Origin: Acetobacterium wieringae
GTDB taxonomy: Bacteria; Bacillota; Clostridia; Eubacteriales; Eubacteriaceae
DNA length: 64,000 nt
Reading direction: 5' to 3'
Assembly (NCBI RefSeq): GCF_026646375.1
Contig: NZ_JAIPPU010000013.1
Coordinates: 1-64,000 of the forward strand
Below the pieces are notes generated by a model. The model saw nothing but the letters and a program-made list of their open reading frames with translations. It was not told where the DNA came from and did no database searches. Position numbers and translations under genes: made by a program. Each line of letters opens with the position of its first letter. The stretch's first letter is position 1. Positions 9,477-19,556 of the stretch are shown here, piece after piece.

Positions 9477-10892
9477 TCACTCCATTAATTTATTATAATA
9501 TGAAAGATAAATGTCAGCTGATTGCTTCCAGTCAAAATGGGTGTTGTAGGCATTTTTTACCAGTTTTTTATAGGCTGCGGGAGAATTATGGTATAGCGAT
9601 ACGGCATGTTGAATGGTAAAAAGCATGTCGTGGGCGTTGTAGGTTGCAAAGCTGAAACCATTACCTTTCTTGGTCTTAGTGTCAAAATAGGTGACGGTAT
9701 CTTTAAGGCCACCAGTCTCCCGAACGATGGGGACAGCGCCATAACGCATGGCAATCATCTGAGAAAGTCCACATGGTTCAAATTTGGAGGGCATCAGGAA
9801 GAAATCGCTGGCGGCATAGATTTTTCGGGACAGCGCTTCATCAAAGTCAATGATCGTGATCATTTTATCAGGGTAGTTGTAAGCGATGCTGCGGAACAAA
9901 TTTTCATAAACAGCGTCACCAGTTCCCAGAATCACCAGCTGGAGATCCAGCTGTAAAATTTCATGAATAACATTGGATACCAGATCCAATCCTTTTTGTT
10001 CAACCAGTCGGGTGATCATCGAAACCATTGGGACATCGCCCCGAACCGGCAGGTTGAAATATTCCTGTAACGCTTTCTTGTTTTCGACTTTCTTTTTTTC
10101 AGGGTTATCATATGGGAAAAATAAAGCTGGATCGGTTTTGGAATCATAAATGGATTCGTCTATGCCATTGAGAATTCCGACAACCTGCTGGTCGAGATGA
10201 CGAATCACGCCATCCAGTCCTTCACCATAATAGGGATCTTTCAGTTCAGCAGCATAGGTTGGACTGACAGTGGTGATCAGATCGGCGGCATACAGCGCCC
10301 CCTTCATCAGATTGATTTTTCCATAAAACTCCAAATCTGAGGGTAAGAAGTCCAAGTGCAGATAAGGGCTGATATCATGAAAGCCGTAAACTCCCTGATA
10401 GCGGATGTTATGAATCGTGAAAACCACTTTTGTATTGGGAAAAGCTCGACGGTACTGATGTTTGAGCAGGTAGGCTACGGCAGCAGTCTGCCAGTCATTA
10501 CAGTGAACAATATCTGGAGTGAAATCAAGTAATGGCAGGGAATCCAGTACTGCCCGGCAAAAAAAGCTGAATCGTTCTCCGTCATCATAATAACCGTAAA
10601 GCGAGGGTCGTTTGAAAAAGGCTTCATTATCGATAAAATAAAAAGTTACGCCTTCATGTTCAGCAGTCAAAAGCCCGCAATAGTGTAGCGTGTCGGACAT
10701 CCACATCTGAAAGTGTTTGAGTGGTTTTATTTTCTGACGCAGATCGTCAGGAATAGTGCTGTAATAAGGCAGTATTACCTGGGTTTTTACATCTTCAGGA
10801 AATGATTTTGGCAGAGCGCCCAGCACATCTCCTAATCCACCACTTTTTGAAAAGGGATATGCTTCGGAAGTGACAAATAGGACGTTTAACAT
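9477..10892 (-). CDS. glgA: Glycogen synthase (ADP-glucose), GT5
   Basis: Transfers glucose from ADP-glucose to the non-reducing end of glycogen. The length, 471 residues, is standard. KSGGLGDVLGALPK near the N-terminus binds ADP-glucose, and FEPCGLSQMIAMRYG near residue 375 is the C-terminal GT-B motif with the conserved glutamate. The ATG follows the glgD stop codon directly (TAA-ATG), which suggests translational coupling. The substrate is supplied by GlgC/GlgD encoded just upstream. Confidence 0.96.
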   Translation of the reverse strand: MLNVLFVTSEAYPFSKSGGLGDVLGALPKSFPEDVKTQVILPYYSTIPDDLRQKIKPLKHFQMWMSDTLHYCGLLTAEHEGVTFYFIDNEAFFKRPSLYGYYDDGERFSFFCRAVLDSLPLLDFTPDIVHCNDWQTAAVAYLLKHQYRRAFPNTKVVFTIHNIRYQGVYGFHDISPYLHLDFLPSDLEFYGKINLMKGALYAADLITTVSPTYAAELKDPYYGEGLDGVIRHLDQQVVGILNGIDESIYDSKTDPALFFPYDNPEKKKVENKKALQEYFNLPVRGDVPMVSMITRLVEQKGLDLVSNVIHEILQLDLQLVILGTGDAVYENLFRSIAYNYPDKMITIIDFDEALSRKIYAASDFFLMPSKFEPCGLSQMIAMRYGAVPIVRETGGLKDTVTYFDTKTKKGNGFSFATYNAHDMLFTIQHAVSLYHNSPAAYKKLVKNAYNTHFDWKQSADIYLSYYNKLME

Positions 10893-12005
10893 TTAAATTA
10901 CCGTGCCTTTCTTTAAAACAATGGGAGCATGGGGTTTGCCAACTAAGGTGGTGTGGTCGCTGATTTTTGTGTCCTTATCCATAACCACATAATTCAAATT
11001 AACATTTCTCCCGATTTCGCACCGTTGCATGATGATACTATTTTGGATATGTGAACCAGCATTCATTTTGGTATCCCGGAAGATAATGCTGTGAGTAATG
11101 TTTCCTTCAATGATGCAGCCGCTGCCCACAATCGAATTGGATACCTGGGCCGGATCTTCATAGAGGGTAGGGTGGTTATCTTTGATCTTGGTATGGATGG
11201 AATTTTTGCCCAGGAAAAGCTCCTGCATGATCTCATATTCCAGCAGATCCATACTAGTTTTCATATAGTTTTCCAGACAGTTCACCCGTTTGATATAACC
11301 AGTATGTTGAGCACCAAAGACTTGCAGGGTGTCAATATTGTATTTGATCATATCAATTAAATCCCAGTCACCCGTGCGTTCACTAAGATCCAGCAACTCC
11401 ATCAGAATTGATTTTTTGATAAAAAACATTTCCGTAAAAAAATGCCCAGTCGTACGTTCCCGCTTGTAATGAAAGCCGCTGACTCGATTTTTTGTAAATT
11501 CCAGATAGAGATCGTTATCCTTAAGATGATAAAGAGGATCATCTTTCTTAAAAATCAGGGTAATGTCACTGTCATTTTTTAAATGGATATCATAAGCGTT
11601 TCTGAAATCAAAGGTAGTGACCAGGTTGGGTGTGGCAATCAGCACGTGTTCAGCCGCTGTGGCATCCAGAAAGCCCCGGTTATTTTGAAGATTACGGAGA
11701 TTAACCTTAATCAGACGTCCGATATGGTAGTTATTTGATCCCGAAAGAATCGAGAGATCCTGAGTTTTTCGGCTCAGAGACCACTCCTTTCCGGTTCCCA
11801 GATGATCTACCAGGGAACTGTATTTATGGGAGCCGATGACACCAACATGGGACAGACCGGAATTGACCATATTGGAAAGGGTAAAGTCAATGAGACGATA
11901 ACGTCCACCGAAAGGCAAGGTGCTCAGGCTGCGATGTTGAAGAAAATCCTTTAAGGAGTCATCCTCACCATCCACATTTAAGATAAGTCCAGCAACATTT
12001 TTCAT
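10893..12005 (-). CDS. glgD: GlgD, regulatory subunit of ADP-glucose pyrophosphorylase
   Basis: Nucleotidyltransferase-fold protein of 370 residues, paralogous to the upstream glgC product. It keeps the FGGRYRLIDFTLSN region and the left-handed beta-helix C-terminus, but where GlgC has the nucleotide-binding [11 protein letters not shown] loop it has LNVDGEDDSLKDF, which lacks the catalytic GGxGxRL pattern. This is the known signature of GlgD in Firmicutes, where it forms heterotetramers with GlgC and alters its activity. AAAGGA lies 10 bases before the ATG. Confidence 0.93.
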   Translation of the reverse strand: MKNVAGLILNVDGEDDSLKDFLQHRSLSTLPFGGRYRLIDFTLSNMVNSGLSHVGVIGSHKYSSLVDHLGTGKEWSLSRKTQDLSILSGSNNYHIGRLIKVNLRNLQNNRGFLDATAAEHVLIATPNLVTTFDFRNAYDIHLKNDSDITLIFKKDDPLYHLKDNDLYLEFTKNRVSGFHYKRERTTGHFFTEMFFIKKSILMELLDLSERTGDWDLIDMIKYNIDTLQVFGAQHTGYIKRVNCLENYMKTSMDLLEYEIMQELFLGKNSIHTKIKDNHPTLYEDPAQVSNSIVGSGCIIEGNITHSIIFRDTKMNAGSHIQNSIIMQRCEIGRNVNLNYVVMDKDTKISDHTTLVGKPHAPIVLKKGTVI

Positions 12006-12020
12006 TATTTCTCAATCCTT

Positions 12021-13145
12021 TCAGTTATTGATGACATGTATTTCCGGCGTGGGTTCGGTGGGGTCAATAACATATCGGGCATCACCTTTAATTCTGGCCC
12101 GGGCCCCAACGATGCAATTCTCTAAAATGGCGCCATCCTCAATGATGGCTCCCGTATGCACAATGACATTTTTCAGGCTGGTTTTTTTATGAATCACCAC
12201 ATCATGGGATAAAATGGAATTTTCAACCTTACCAAAAACAATACAGCCATCACAGATCAGGCTGTTGCTGATCTTGGCCTGGGGGCCAATAAATTGGGGA
12301 TGGCGACTGGTGTTGTTGGAAAAAATTCGAAAATTACGGTCGCTGAGATCAAAATCGCAGTCGTAATTCAAAAGATCCATATTGGCATCATAATAGCTTT
12401 GGACGGTGCCTACATCCCGCCAGTAACCGGAGTAAGGGTAAGCAAAAATTCGTTTTTCACTTGCGTGGAGCATGGGAATCACATTATGACCAAAGTCGTG
12501 TTCAGATTCGCGGTTTCCGGCATCGTCAAGCAGCGCTTTTTTTAATTCTTTCCACGTGAAGATATAGATTCCCATGGATGCTTTATTGCTTTTAGGGCGT
12601 TCTGGTTTTTCCTGAAATTCCTTGATACAATGATCCTCATCGGTGTTGACAATACCGAAGCGATGAGCATCTTCCCAGGGGACGTCCATCACGGCAATGG
12701 TCAGGTCGGCTGCTTTTTGTTTGTGAAAGGCCAACATCTTGGAATAGTCCATCTTGTAAATATGATCACCAGAAAGAATCAGCACGTATTCAGGATCGAA
12801 GCGGTCAATAAAATCCAGATTCTGATAAATGGCGTCAGCGGTTCCCGAATACCAGCGGCCCCCTTTTTGACCCATATAGGGGGGGAGGATGTGGACGCCA
12901 CCTTGAACTTGATCCAGAGCCCAGGCTGAGCCATCACCAATATAATTGTTGAGGATATAGGGGCGGTACTGTGTTAACACTCCGACTACATCGATATCCG
13001 AATTCATACAGTTGCTAAGCGGAAAATCAATGATCCGATATTTTCCACCGAATAAAACAGCAGGTTTGGCGTTGTTAAAAGTCAGCGATCCGAGACGGCT
13101 GCCCTGACCTCCCGCCAGTAGCATAGCGACACATTCAGTATTCAA
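12021..13145 (-). CDS. glgC: Glucose-1-phosphate adenylyltransferase, catalytic subunit
   Basis: Makes ADP-glucose from glucose-1-phosphate and ATP, the committed step of glycogen synthesis. The protein has 374 residues, with the catalytic [11 protein letters not shown] loop (12-22), the sugar-phosphate region [11 protein letters not shown], and a C-terminal beta-helix. The start codon is TTG at 13145, preceded by a near-perfect TAAGGAGG ribosome site; the next ATG would remove the nucleotide loop. It lies between glgP copy 2 and glgD in the operon. Confidence 0.96.
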   Translation of the reverse strand: MNTECVAMLLAGGQGSRLGSLTFNNAKPAVLFGGKYRIIDFPLSNCMNSDIDVVGVLTQYRPYILNNYIGDGSAWALDQVQGGVHILPPYMGQKGGRWYSGTADAIYQNLDFIDRFDPEYVLILSGDHIYKMDYSKMLAFHKQKAADLTIAVMDVPWEDAHRFGIVNTDEDHCIKEFQEKPERPKSNKASMGIYIFTWKELKKALLDDAGNRESEHDFGHNVIPMLHASEKRIFAYPYSGYWRDVGTVQSYYDANMDLLNYDCDFDLSDRNFRIFSNNTSRHPQFIGPQAKISNSLICDGCIVFGKVENSILSHDVVIHKKTSLKNVIVHTGAIIEDGAILENCIVGARARIKGDARYVIDPTEPTPEIHVINN

Positions 13146-13157
13146 AGTGATACCTCC

Positions 13158-15584
13158 TTAAATGATTTTCCAGATTTCTCGTTGATAGTCGGCAATCGAA
13201 CGATCACTTGAGAAAATCCCGGAATTTGCGACGTTACTGATGGACATTTTAGTCCAAATGGTCGAATTGCGGAAGAGATGATCCATCTGATTCTGGGCAT
13301 CGGCATAGGCGCTAAAATCTTTTAAAACAAAGTAGCCATCGTTGTACAACAGCAGTGAATCATAGATGGCCTGAAAGCTGAGTCCATGGCCCAGGGTGCC
13401 GTCGATTAGCTGGTGCAGAACCTGCTGAATTCGGGGATCCTGTTCAAAGATGTCGATGGAGCGATAACCGCCGTATTTTTGATATTGATGAACCTCATCG
13501 GCAGACAGCCCAAAGGTGACAATATTACTGGGCCCAACGGCTTCAAGTATTTCAATGTTGGCACCATCCATCGTACCCAGAGTAATGGCGCCATTCATCA
13601 TAAATTTCATATTTCCGGTTCCAGAGGCTTCTTTACCAGCCGTTGAAATCTGTTCAGAAATATTGGCCGCCGGATAGATGATCTCGGCCAGGGAAACATT
13701 GAAGTTGGCCAGGAACACCACCTTCAATTTGTCATGGAGCGTCGGATCGGTATTGACCAGCTCGGCAATGGCGGTGATCAGCTTAATCACTTCTTTGGCA
13801 TAGTAATACCCTGGGGCCGCTTTACCGGCGAAGATAAAGGTTCGGGGGGCCATTTCCAGGTTGGGATTTTCTTTCAGTCGATTATACAGATAGAGGACAT
13901 GGAGGGCGTTTAGTAATTGTCGTTTATACTCATGAATCCGCTTAACCTGGATATCAAAAATTGAGTGGGGATCGACGTTGATATTGTTGTGGCTGGCCAT
14001 GTAATTTGCGAGTCGGATCTTATTTGCCAATTTGACACCATCAAACTTTTCATAAAAAACCGGATCGTTAATATTGTTTAGCAGCTTCTTTAGATGGAAC
14101 AGGTTATGTTCCCATGCTGAGCCAATGGATTCAGTAATCAGCGTTTTCAGCTCCGGATTGCTGTTCATCAGAAAGCGTCGGGGTGAGACACCATTGGTTA
14201 CCGAGTAGAACCGATTGGGGAAGACCTGGTAATAACCGTTGAAGGTTTCTTCCCGGAGGATTTTGCTGTGCAGGGCAGCTACACCATTTACAGAATGACT
14301 GGATACGATCGACAGACTGGCCATATGGACATAGTTATCCCGAATAATAGAAAGGCTGTGGTTACGTTCCAGATCGTAAGGAAATTTGTTATCCAGCTCC
14401 AGCAGAAACCGGCGGTTAATTTCTTCAATGATCATATAAATCCGCGGCAGTAGATCCTTCATCATATCCACCGGCCATTTTTCAAGAGCTTCCGGTAGGA
14501 CGGTGTGGTTGGTGAAGCTCAAAGCGGCGACGGTGGTTTTCCAGGAGTCATCCCAACCCAGGCCTTCTTCATCCATTAGTACCCGCATTAGTTCGGGGCC
14601 GCATAGTGCCGGGTGGGTATCATTAATGTGAATACAAATTTTATCGCTGAAGCCATCCATCGAATTATTATTGGAACGTTTGAAATCCACAACAATTCGC
14701 TTGATTCCGGCGCAGACAAAAAAGTATTCCTGTTTGAGACGCAAAAGTTTGCCGTCGAAGCCATTGTCATTGGGATAAAGAATCTGGCTGATGGCTTCGG
14801 CTTCAGACTTATGCCGAACTGCGTTTAAAAAATGGCCCTGATTAAAGCTGGGCAGGTCAAAGGCTTCCAGTGGTTCGGCACTCCACAGTCGCAGTGAATT
14901 CACGGTTTCATTGCGGTAGCCCTTAATCGGAACATCAAAGGGAATAGCCATAATCGGTTCGTAGTTTTCGTGGACAAAGGTCAGATTGCCATTGATATTT
15001 TCCGAATGAATCTGGCCGTAGTATTTAACAATCACCGACTTATCCGGATTGCGGATTTCAAAGGGGTAGCCGTTTTTAAGCCAGTTATCGGCCACTTCAA
15101 TCTGTTCGCCATTAATAATACGTTGTTCAAACAGCCCGTATTTATAACGGATGCCATTACCGTGAGCGGGCATTCCCATGGCTGAAGAAGAATCCAGATA
15201 GCAGGCCATTAGTCGTCCCAGACCGCCATTGCCCAACCCGGGGTCTGACTCCTGGGCAAGAATGGCTTCATAATCCAGCCCCATTTCAACTGAGCACTCC
15301 TGAACAAGGTCTTCCACGCCTAAATTACTGAGATAGGACTTCAACAGGCGTCCAATCAAAAATTCAATGGAAAAAAAGTAAACTTGTTTGGATTCATTTT
15401 TGTTATAGAGGGTGTTGGTTTTGGCCCATTGCGAGGTGATACTTTCCATCACCATTTCAGCCAAGGCCTGGTATTGTTTAAGTAGGGACGCTTCAGCAAG
15501 ACAATTTCCCGAAACTTCTTCGATTTTCTTCGTAAAGGTGGCCTTATAAGCGGCTTTTATTTTTTCTCGTTCTGAAGAATTCAT
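13158..15584 (-). CDS. glgP: Glycogen phosphorylase (copy 2)
   Basis: Second PLP-dependent alpha-glucan phosphorylase, 808 residues, embedded in the glycogen operon between glgB and glgC. It has the same motifs as copy 1: DPGLGNGGLGRL, HINDTHPALCGPE, QVKRIHEYKRQ and EASGTGNMKF. The start is taken at 15584 (MNSSER), since AAAGGA lies within the codons after the more upstream ATG. The two copies are of equal length and alignable along their whole length, so they are a relatively recent duplication within the locus. Confidence 0.95.
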   Translation of the reverse strand: MNSSEREKIKAAYKATFTKKIEEVSGNCLAEASLLKQYQALAEMVMESITSQWAKTNTLYNKNESKQVYFFSIEFLIGRLLKSYLSNLGVEDLVQECSVEMGLDYEAILAQESDPGLGNGGLGRLMACYLDSSSAMGMPAHGNGIRYKYGLFEQRIINGEQIEVADNWLKNGYPFEIRNPDKSVIVKYYGQIHSENINGNLTFVHENYEPIMAIPFDVPIKGYRNETVNSLRLWSAEPLEAFDLPSFNQGHFLNAVRHKSEAEAISQILYPNDNGFDGKLLRLKQEYFFVCAGIKRIVVDFKRSNNNSMDGFSDKICIHINDTHPALCGPELMRVLMDEEGLGWDDSWKTTVAALSFTNHTVLPEALEKWPVDMMKDLLPRIYMIIEEINRRFLLELDNKFPYDLERNHSLSIIRDNYVHMASLSIVSSHSVNGVAALHSKILREETFNGYYQVFPNRFYSVTNGVSPRRFLMNSNPELKTLITESIGSAWEHNLFHLKKLLNNINDPVFYEKFDGVKLANKIRLANYMASHNNINVDPHSIFDIQVKRIHEYKRQLLNALHVLYLYNRLKENPNLEMAPRTFIFAGKAAPGYYYAKEVIKLITAIAELVNTDPTLHDKLKVVFLANFNVSLAEIIYPAANISEQISTAGKEASGTGNMKFMMNGAITLGTMDGANIEILEAVGPSNIVTFGLSADEVHQYQKYGGYRSIDIFEQDPRIQQVLHQLIDGTLGHGLSFQAIYDSLLLYNDGYFVLKDFSAYADAQNQMDHLFRNSTIWTKMSISNVANSGIFSSDRSIADYQREIWKII

Positions 15585-15611
15585 GGTTGTTCCTTTCAAT
15601 AAAGAGTGTCT

Positions 15612-17522
15612 TTATTTTTTAGTTTTTGTTTTTTTATCCGGTACCGATTTGTTTTTGGCGCTTGTCCGGGGGACAACCGCTTTTAAAACGACCATGGCGG
15701 AGGGGGGGATATTGATGGAAACCGAATAATCCTGACCATGAAGCGGGATAGCCTGGGCCTTCATGTTTCTTTTCATTTTAAAACCAATCCCGCCATAGTT
15801 GCTGTCATCGGAATTAAAGGCCAACCGATAATTGCCGCCAGCCGGAACGCCAATTTGATAATCGGTATAGTTTAGCGGACAAAAGTTGATAATGGTAATC
15901 AGTGTATCTTTGTCCTCGGCCCCCATTCGTTTAAAAATAAGAATGCTTTGTTCGCTGTTGTTGGGTTCCAACCACTCAAAGCCTTCCCAGCTGTGGTCAT
16001 CAGTCCAGAGGGCTTTTTCTTTACGATAAAACTTATTGAGTTCTTTGATGTAGGTGTGAATTTCCCGGTGCTTGGGATAATCCAGGAGGAACCATTCCAG
16101 CGATTCATCCACCCGCCATTCCAGGAACGGGGCAAACTCGTTCCCCATAAACGACAGTTTTTTGCCTGGATGGGTCATTAAATACCCAAAAAGAAGGCGG
16201 AACTGATCGAATTTCATATTATAATCCCCAAACATTTTGTCAAGGATGGTTCGTTTGCTGTGAACCACTTCATCGTGAGAAAGGGGCAGGATGAAGTTCT
16301 CATTAAAGGCATAAGCCATCGAAAAGGTTAACAGATTATGGAAGCGATTCCGAAACATTGGATCAGTTTTCATATAATCCAGGGTATCATGCATCCAGCC
16401 CATGTCCCATTTCAAGTTGAAGCCCAGGCCGCCCTTGTCCACCGGCCAGGTGACCATCGGATAGGCAGTGGAATCTTCGGCTGACATAATGGCAAAGGGA
16501 AAATCCCGAAAAATAACGGTATTCAGTTCCCGGAGGAAGGCCAGCGCTTCCAGACGATCGGTGCCACCCTGAGCATTGCGGTAAGGTTCGCCATCAAGTC
16601 CGTGGTTTAATTCAATCATGCTGGCCACTCCATCGATGCGCAGTCCATCGACATGGTAACGGTCAAACCAGAAATAGGCATTGGAGATGAGAAAATCGAG
16701 TACTTCCGGCTTACCGTAATCAAAGACCATCGTCCCCCATTGCTGATGTTCGGAAAACTCATATTGACTGGTACCGTCAAAATGACGTAAACCCTGATCA
16801 TCTTTGCAGAAGTGACCAGGCACCCAATCCAGAATGACCCCGATGCCGGCCTGGTGACAGCAATCAATGAAATGCATCAGGCCCTGGGGATCGCCATAGC
16901 GGCTGGTAGCAGCGTAATAACCGGTCAGTTGATAACCCCATGAACCGTCAAAGGGATGTTCCATAATCGGCATCAGCTCAATATGCGTATAGTGCATTTC
17001 GGTTAGATAGGGAACCAGCTGTTCGGCCAGCTCATGGTAGGTCAGATAATCTCCGGTGGCATTCCGTCGCCAGCTACCCAGATGGGCTTCGTAAATATTG
17101 ATCGGCATTTTGAGCCAATTGGTTTCATTTCTTTTTTGGCACCAGGCGTCATCCTGCCAGGTATAACCATCGAGTTCCCAGATAATGGAGGCTGTTTTTG
17201 GTTTTACCTCGCTATAGAAGGCGTAAGGATCGGCTTTATAGGCCAGCTCACAATCCTTTTGGCGAACTGCATATTTATAAAGTAGACCTTGCGAGAGATC
17301 CGGAATATCCAGTTCCCAAATCCCACGGGCACCAGAAACATGTTTCATGGGATGAGTGGTGATGTCCCAATGGTTAAAATCTCCAACAACCGAAACACTT
17401 TGGGCTTGGGGGGCCCAAACCCGAAAAGTGACCCCTTTTTCATTCAGGTGGGCACCAAAATAGTGGTAGCTGAGAAAACGCCGGTTAGTGGCTGAATCTG
17501 CATGGGCATCGTTTTTTTTCAT
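15612..17522 (-). CDS. glgB: 1,4-alpha-glucan branching enzyme, GH13
   Basis: Introduces alpha-1,6 branches into glycogen. Probably the first gene of the glgB-P-C-D-A-GH13 operon. An N-terminal CBM48 (about 15-110, KGVTFRVWAPQAQSV) precedes the barrel, with nucleophile Asp in DGLRIDGVASM, acid/base Glu in IMSAEDST and Asp in LPLSHDEVVH. The protein ends in a lysine-rich tail of about 20 residues (KNKSVPDKKTKTKK) not needed for the fold. I chose ATG 17522 (MKKNDAHAD, 636 residues), with AAAGGA 10 bases upstream; an in-frame GTG at 17570 has no ribosome site. Confidence 0.94.
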   Translation of the reverse strand: MKKNDAHADSATNRRFLSYHYFGAHLNEKGVTFRVWAPQAQSVSVVGDFNHWDITTHPMKHVSGARGIWELDIPDLSQGLLYKYAVRQKDCELAYKADPYAFYSEVKPKTASIIWELDGYTWQDDAWCQKRNETNWLKMPINIYEAHLGSWRRNATGDYLTYHELAEQLVPYLTEMHYTHIELMPIMEHPFDGSWGYQLTGYYAATSRYGDPQGLMHFIDCCHQAGIGVILDWVPGHFCKDDQGLRHFDGTSQYEFSEHQQWGTMVFDYGKPEVLDFLISNAYFWFDRYHVDGLRIDGVASMIELNHGLDGEPYRNAQGGTDRLEALAFLRELNTVIFRDFPFAIMSAEDSTAYPMVTWPVDKGGLGFNLKWDMGWMHDTLDYMKTDPMFRNRFHNLLTFSMAYAFNENFILPLSHDEVVHSKRTILDKMFGDYNMKFDQFRLLFGYLMTHPGKKLSFMGNEFAPFLEWRVDESLEWFLLDYPKHREIHTYIKELNKFYRKEKALWTDDHSWEGFEWLEPNNSEQSILIFKRMGAEDKDTLITIINFCPLNYTDYQIGVPAGGNYRLAFNSDDSNYGGIGFKMKRNMKAQAIPLHGQDYSVSINIPPSAMVVLKAVVPRTSAKNKSVPDKKTKTKK

Positions 17523-17656
17523 GGTAGATGTGTCCTTTCGTATGTGGTTGGAATCGGGTGAATTAAACACCTATTATTTTATCACAAGTCTTGTTATTGA
17601 TCGGTCATCTTTTTAAATAAAAAAATATTATGAGAATCTTATACCCAAAGTCGTGG

Positions 17657-18511
17657 CTAAAAAGGGAATGGCAATTCATTGTTTTGATATAACGACCAGT
17701 ACAGATTGATCTTCCCCCCCAGATTCAAAATGACACAAATAAAGTAGATGGCTACCATCAGGGCAAAAAGACCGCCCAGACTACCATAGAGTGTACTATA
17801 TTTGGTGGAATGATTGATAAATAAGGTAAAAATACGAAAAGCGATATTAAGTCCCAGGGTGGCAAACAAGGCTCCAGGAAAACCGCTTTTAAGCTTTAAG
17901 GGTTGTGCGGGGGCTAAGACATAGATCATATTAAAAATAAAGGTTGAAACGATCCAGGAAAAAGCAATCGCAAAAAAACTCAGAACCGGATAATAATAAG
18001 TATATAACCCAATTTTCTGAAAAATAACAGCACCGGCGTCTGCACTGAAAATATAGGCCACTGCAATTAATAAAATAGCCAATGTGAAAAGAATCGTAAA
18101 CAGAAACGAATAGAGCCAGATTTCTTTGAGATTTCGGGTTTCTTCCCGGCCATAGGTTTGATTGATACCGATCATGACTGCCCGGGTGGCCAGGGACGAA
18201 AAGAAGAAAGCCACAAGAATCAGAATGTACGGGGAGCCGGAACCCTGACTGATCAGGCTACTTAGTAAACTGGTTACATATTCATAGGAAAGTGCTGGCA
18301 AAAATGTTTCTAAAATTTCATAGAGATAGGTTTCGAAGGGTTTGATAAAATTTCCGATAAATGAAATCAGAAAAAGCAGTAAGGGAAAAAAAGCCAACAA
18401 CAGGTAAAATGACATTTGCGTGCAGATTCCTGAAAAATCGGTTTTTTCGAAATCCTCTCTGATAAAGTTGATCAGTTTCACAAGTTTTAAATTCATGATC
18501 CGTTCGGTCAT
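17657..18511 (-). CDS. YihY/UPF0761-family inner membrane protein (second of a pair)
   Basis: Membrane protein of 284 residues with about six hydrophobic segments and the family's N-terminal SGICTQMSFYLLLAFFPLLLFLIS motif region. The YihY family was once misnamed ribonuclease BN; its role is unknown, possibly in transport or envelope function. It begins with ATGA overlapping the stop of the preceding paralogue, so the two are translationally coupled and may form a hetero-oligomer. No terminator is seen after it. Confidence 0.85.
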   Translation of the reverse strand: MTERIMNLKLVKLINFIREDFEKTDFSGICTQMSFYLLLAFFPLLLFLISFIGNFIKPFETYLYEILETFLPALSYEYVTSLLSSLISQGSGSPYILILVAFFFSSLATRAVMIGINQTYGREETRNLKEIWLYSFLFTILFTLAILLIAVAYIFSADAGAVIFQKIGLYTYYYPVLSFFAIAFSWIVSTFIFNMIYVLAPAQPLKLKSGFPGALFATLGLNIAFRIFTLFINHSTKYSTLYGSLGGLFALMVAIYFICVILNLGGKINLYWSLYQNNELPFPF

Positions 18512-19353
18512 TTGGCGGCCTCTCTTTCACTCAATAATGACTGTTTTGTTCCGTAAAGATTCACAACGCCGCCTAAGGTAAGGCTGAAACAGATCAGATA
18601 GACAACAAAAAACAATGAGAAGGGTCCTTGTAAATTAATGAAAAAGCTGTTGAAATCAAGGACAGTATCGGCAAACAGGGCATAGAGAAACAGAATGATA
18701 AACCAGCTGGTACTCACAAAAGCGCCGCCTGGCAGGGCTTCCCAAAAACCAAGATGGTTTTTGGGAGCATACATATAAATCAGTGTAAAGATCAGGGTCG
18801 GTACAATAAGCAGATAAAGCAGCGTAAAGAGAATGATAAAAACTGCAAAAAATTGCGACAAATTCAGAGCGTTAAAAATAAAAGAAAGCAGTTTTTCGCC
18901 GAATAGATAGAAAAAAACCGTAAAAAAGATAATCAGCAGAAATAAAAACAGATATAGAATCGATTGAATCCAGAGCGCAACAATTCCCCGGGTTTCTTTT
19001 TGGCCAAAGATCCGGTTTAAAGAAGTGATCAGGGAATGCATGGCCGAAACGGAAATATATAAAATGAAAAATCCCAGAATTAGATTCGTTCCCAATGAAA
19101 AAGAAATGGTATTGGCATTTTCCATGGCCAGATTAACATAATTCATTATTGATTGCGGTAGTATTTTTGAAAAGGCAAAAATCAGGGTTTCGTTGACACT
19201 GGCAGAAAACCAGTTGATGAAGCTGTAGAGCAACATCAAAAAAGGAACAAATGCCGACAGGGTTCGGTAGGACATCTGAGCCGAAAGGTTGATAATATTA
19301 TTCTTTCTTCCCTGGACAAATAAAAAGCGGCTGAAGCATTTAAGAAACGTCAT
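18508..19353 (-). CDS. YihY/UPF0761-family inner membrane protein (first of a pair)
   Basis: Paralogue of the next gene, 281 residues, with about six membrane spans and the family opening NLSAQMSYRTLSAFVPFLMLL near residues 21-41. The start is placed at 19353, where TTGGAGGAG gives a good ribosome site; a GTG six codons upstream would contain it. The two genes are 4 bases overlapping and otherwise alone. Function unknown; I see no catalytic motif. Confidence 0.83.
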   Translation of the reverse strand: MTFLKCFSRFLFVQGRKNNIINLSAQMSYRTLSAFVPFLMLLYSFINWFSASVNETLIFAFSKILPQSIMNYVNLAMENANTISFSLGTNLILGFFILYISVSAMHSLITSLNRIFGQKETRGIVALWIQSILYLFLFLLIIFFTVFFYLFGEKLLSFIFNALNLSQFFAVFIILFTLLYLLIVPTLIFTLIYMYAPKNHLGFWEALPGGAFVSTSWFIILFLYALFADTVLDFNSFFINLQGPFSLFFVVYLICFSLTLGGVVNLYGTKQSLLSEREAAK

Positions 19354-19448
19354 GAGCTCCTCCAAATCCACTTATAAACTTGAATTGATTGAACCACAGT
19401 ATAACATAGTTTCGATTTAAATTGAAGTCAAACCGCTAAAGTAAAAAA

Positions 19449-19477
19449 TGGAAAGTTGGAAAAAAAGATGGTATAAT
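19449..19477 (+). promoter_or_regulatory. Likely promoter of the aconitase gene
   Basis: TATAAT at 19472-19477 preceded by TG one base before (extended -10). The -35 at 17-base spacing is weak (TGGAAA). About 80 bases upstream of the aconitase start. Confidence 0.5.
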
Positions 19478-19556
19478 AAAAATCGATAGTATAGAACAAG
19501 CGCATCACACCGAAAAATTCAGAAAATAGCAGTATGGAAAGGAAATAGTAAATTAA

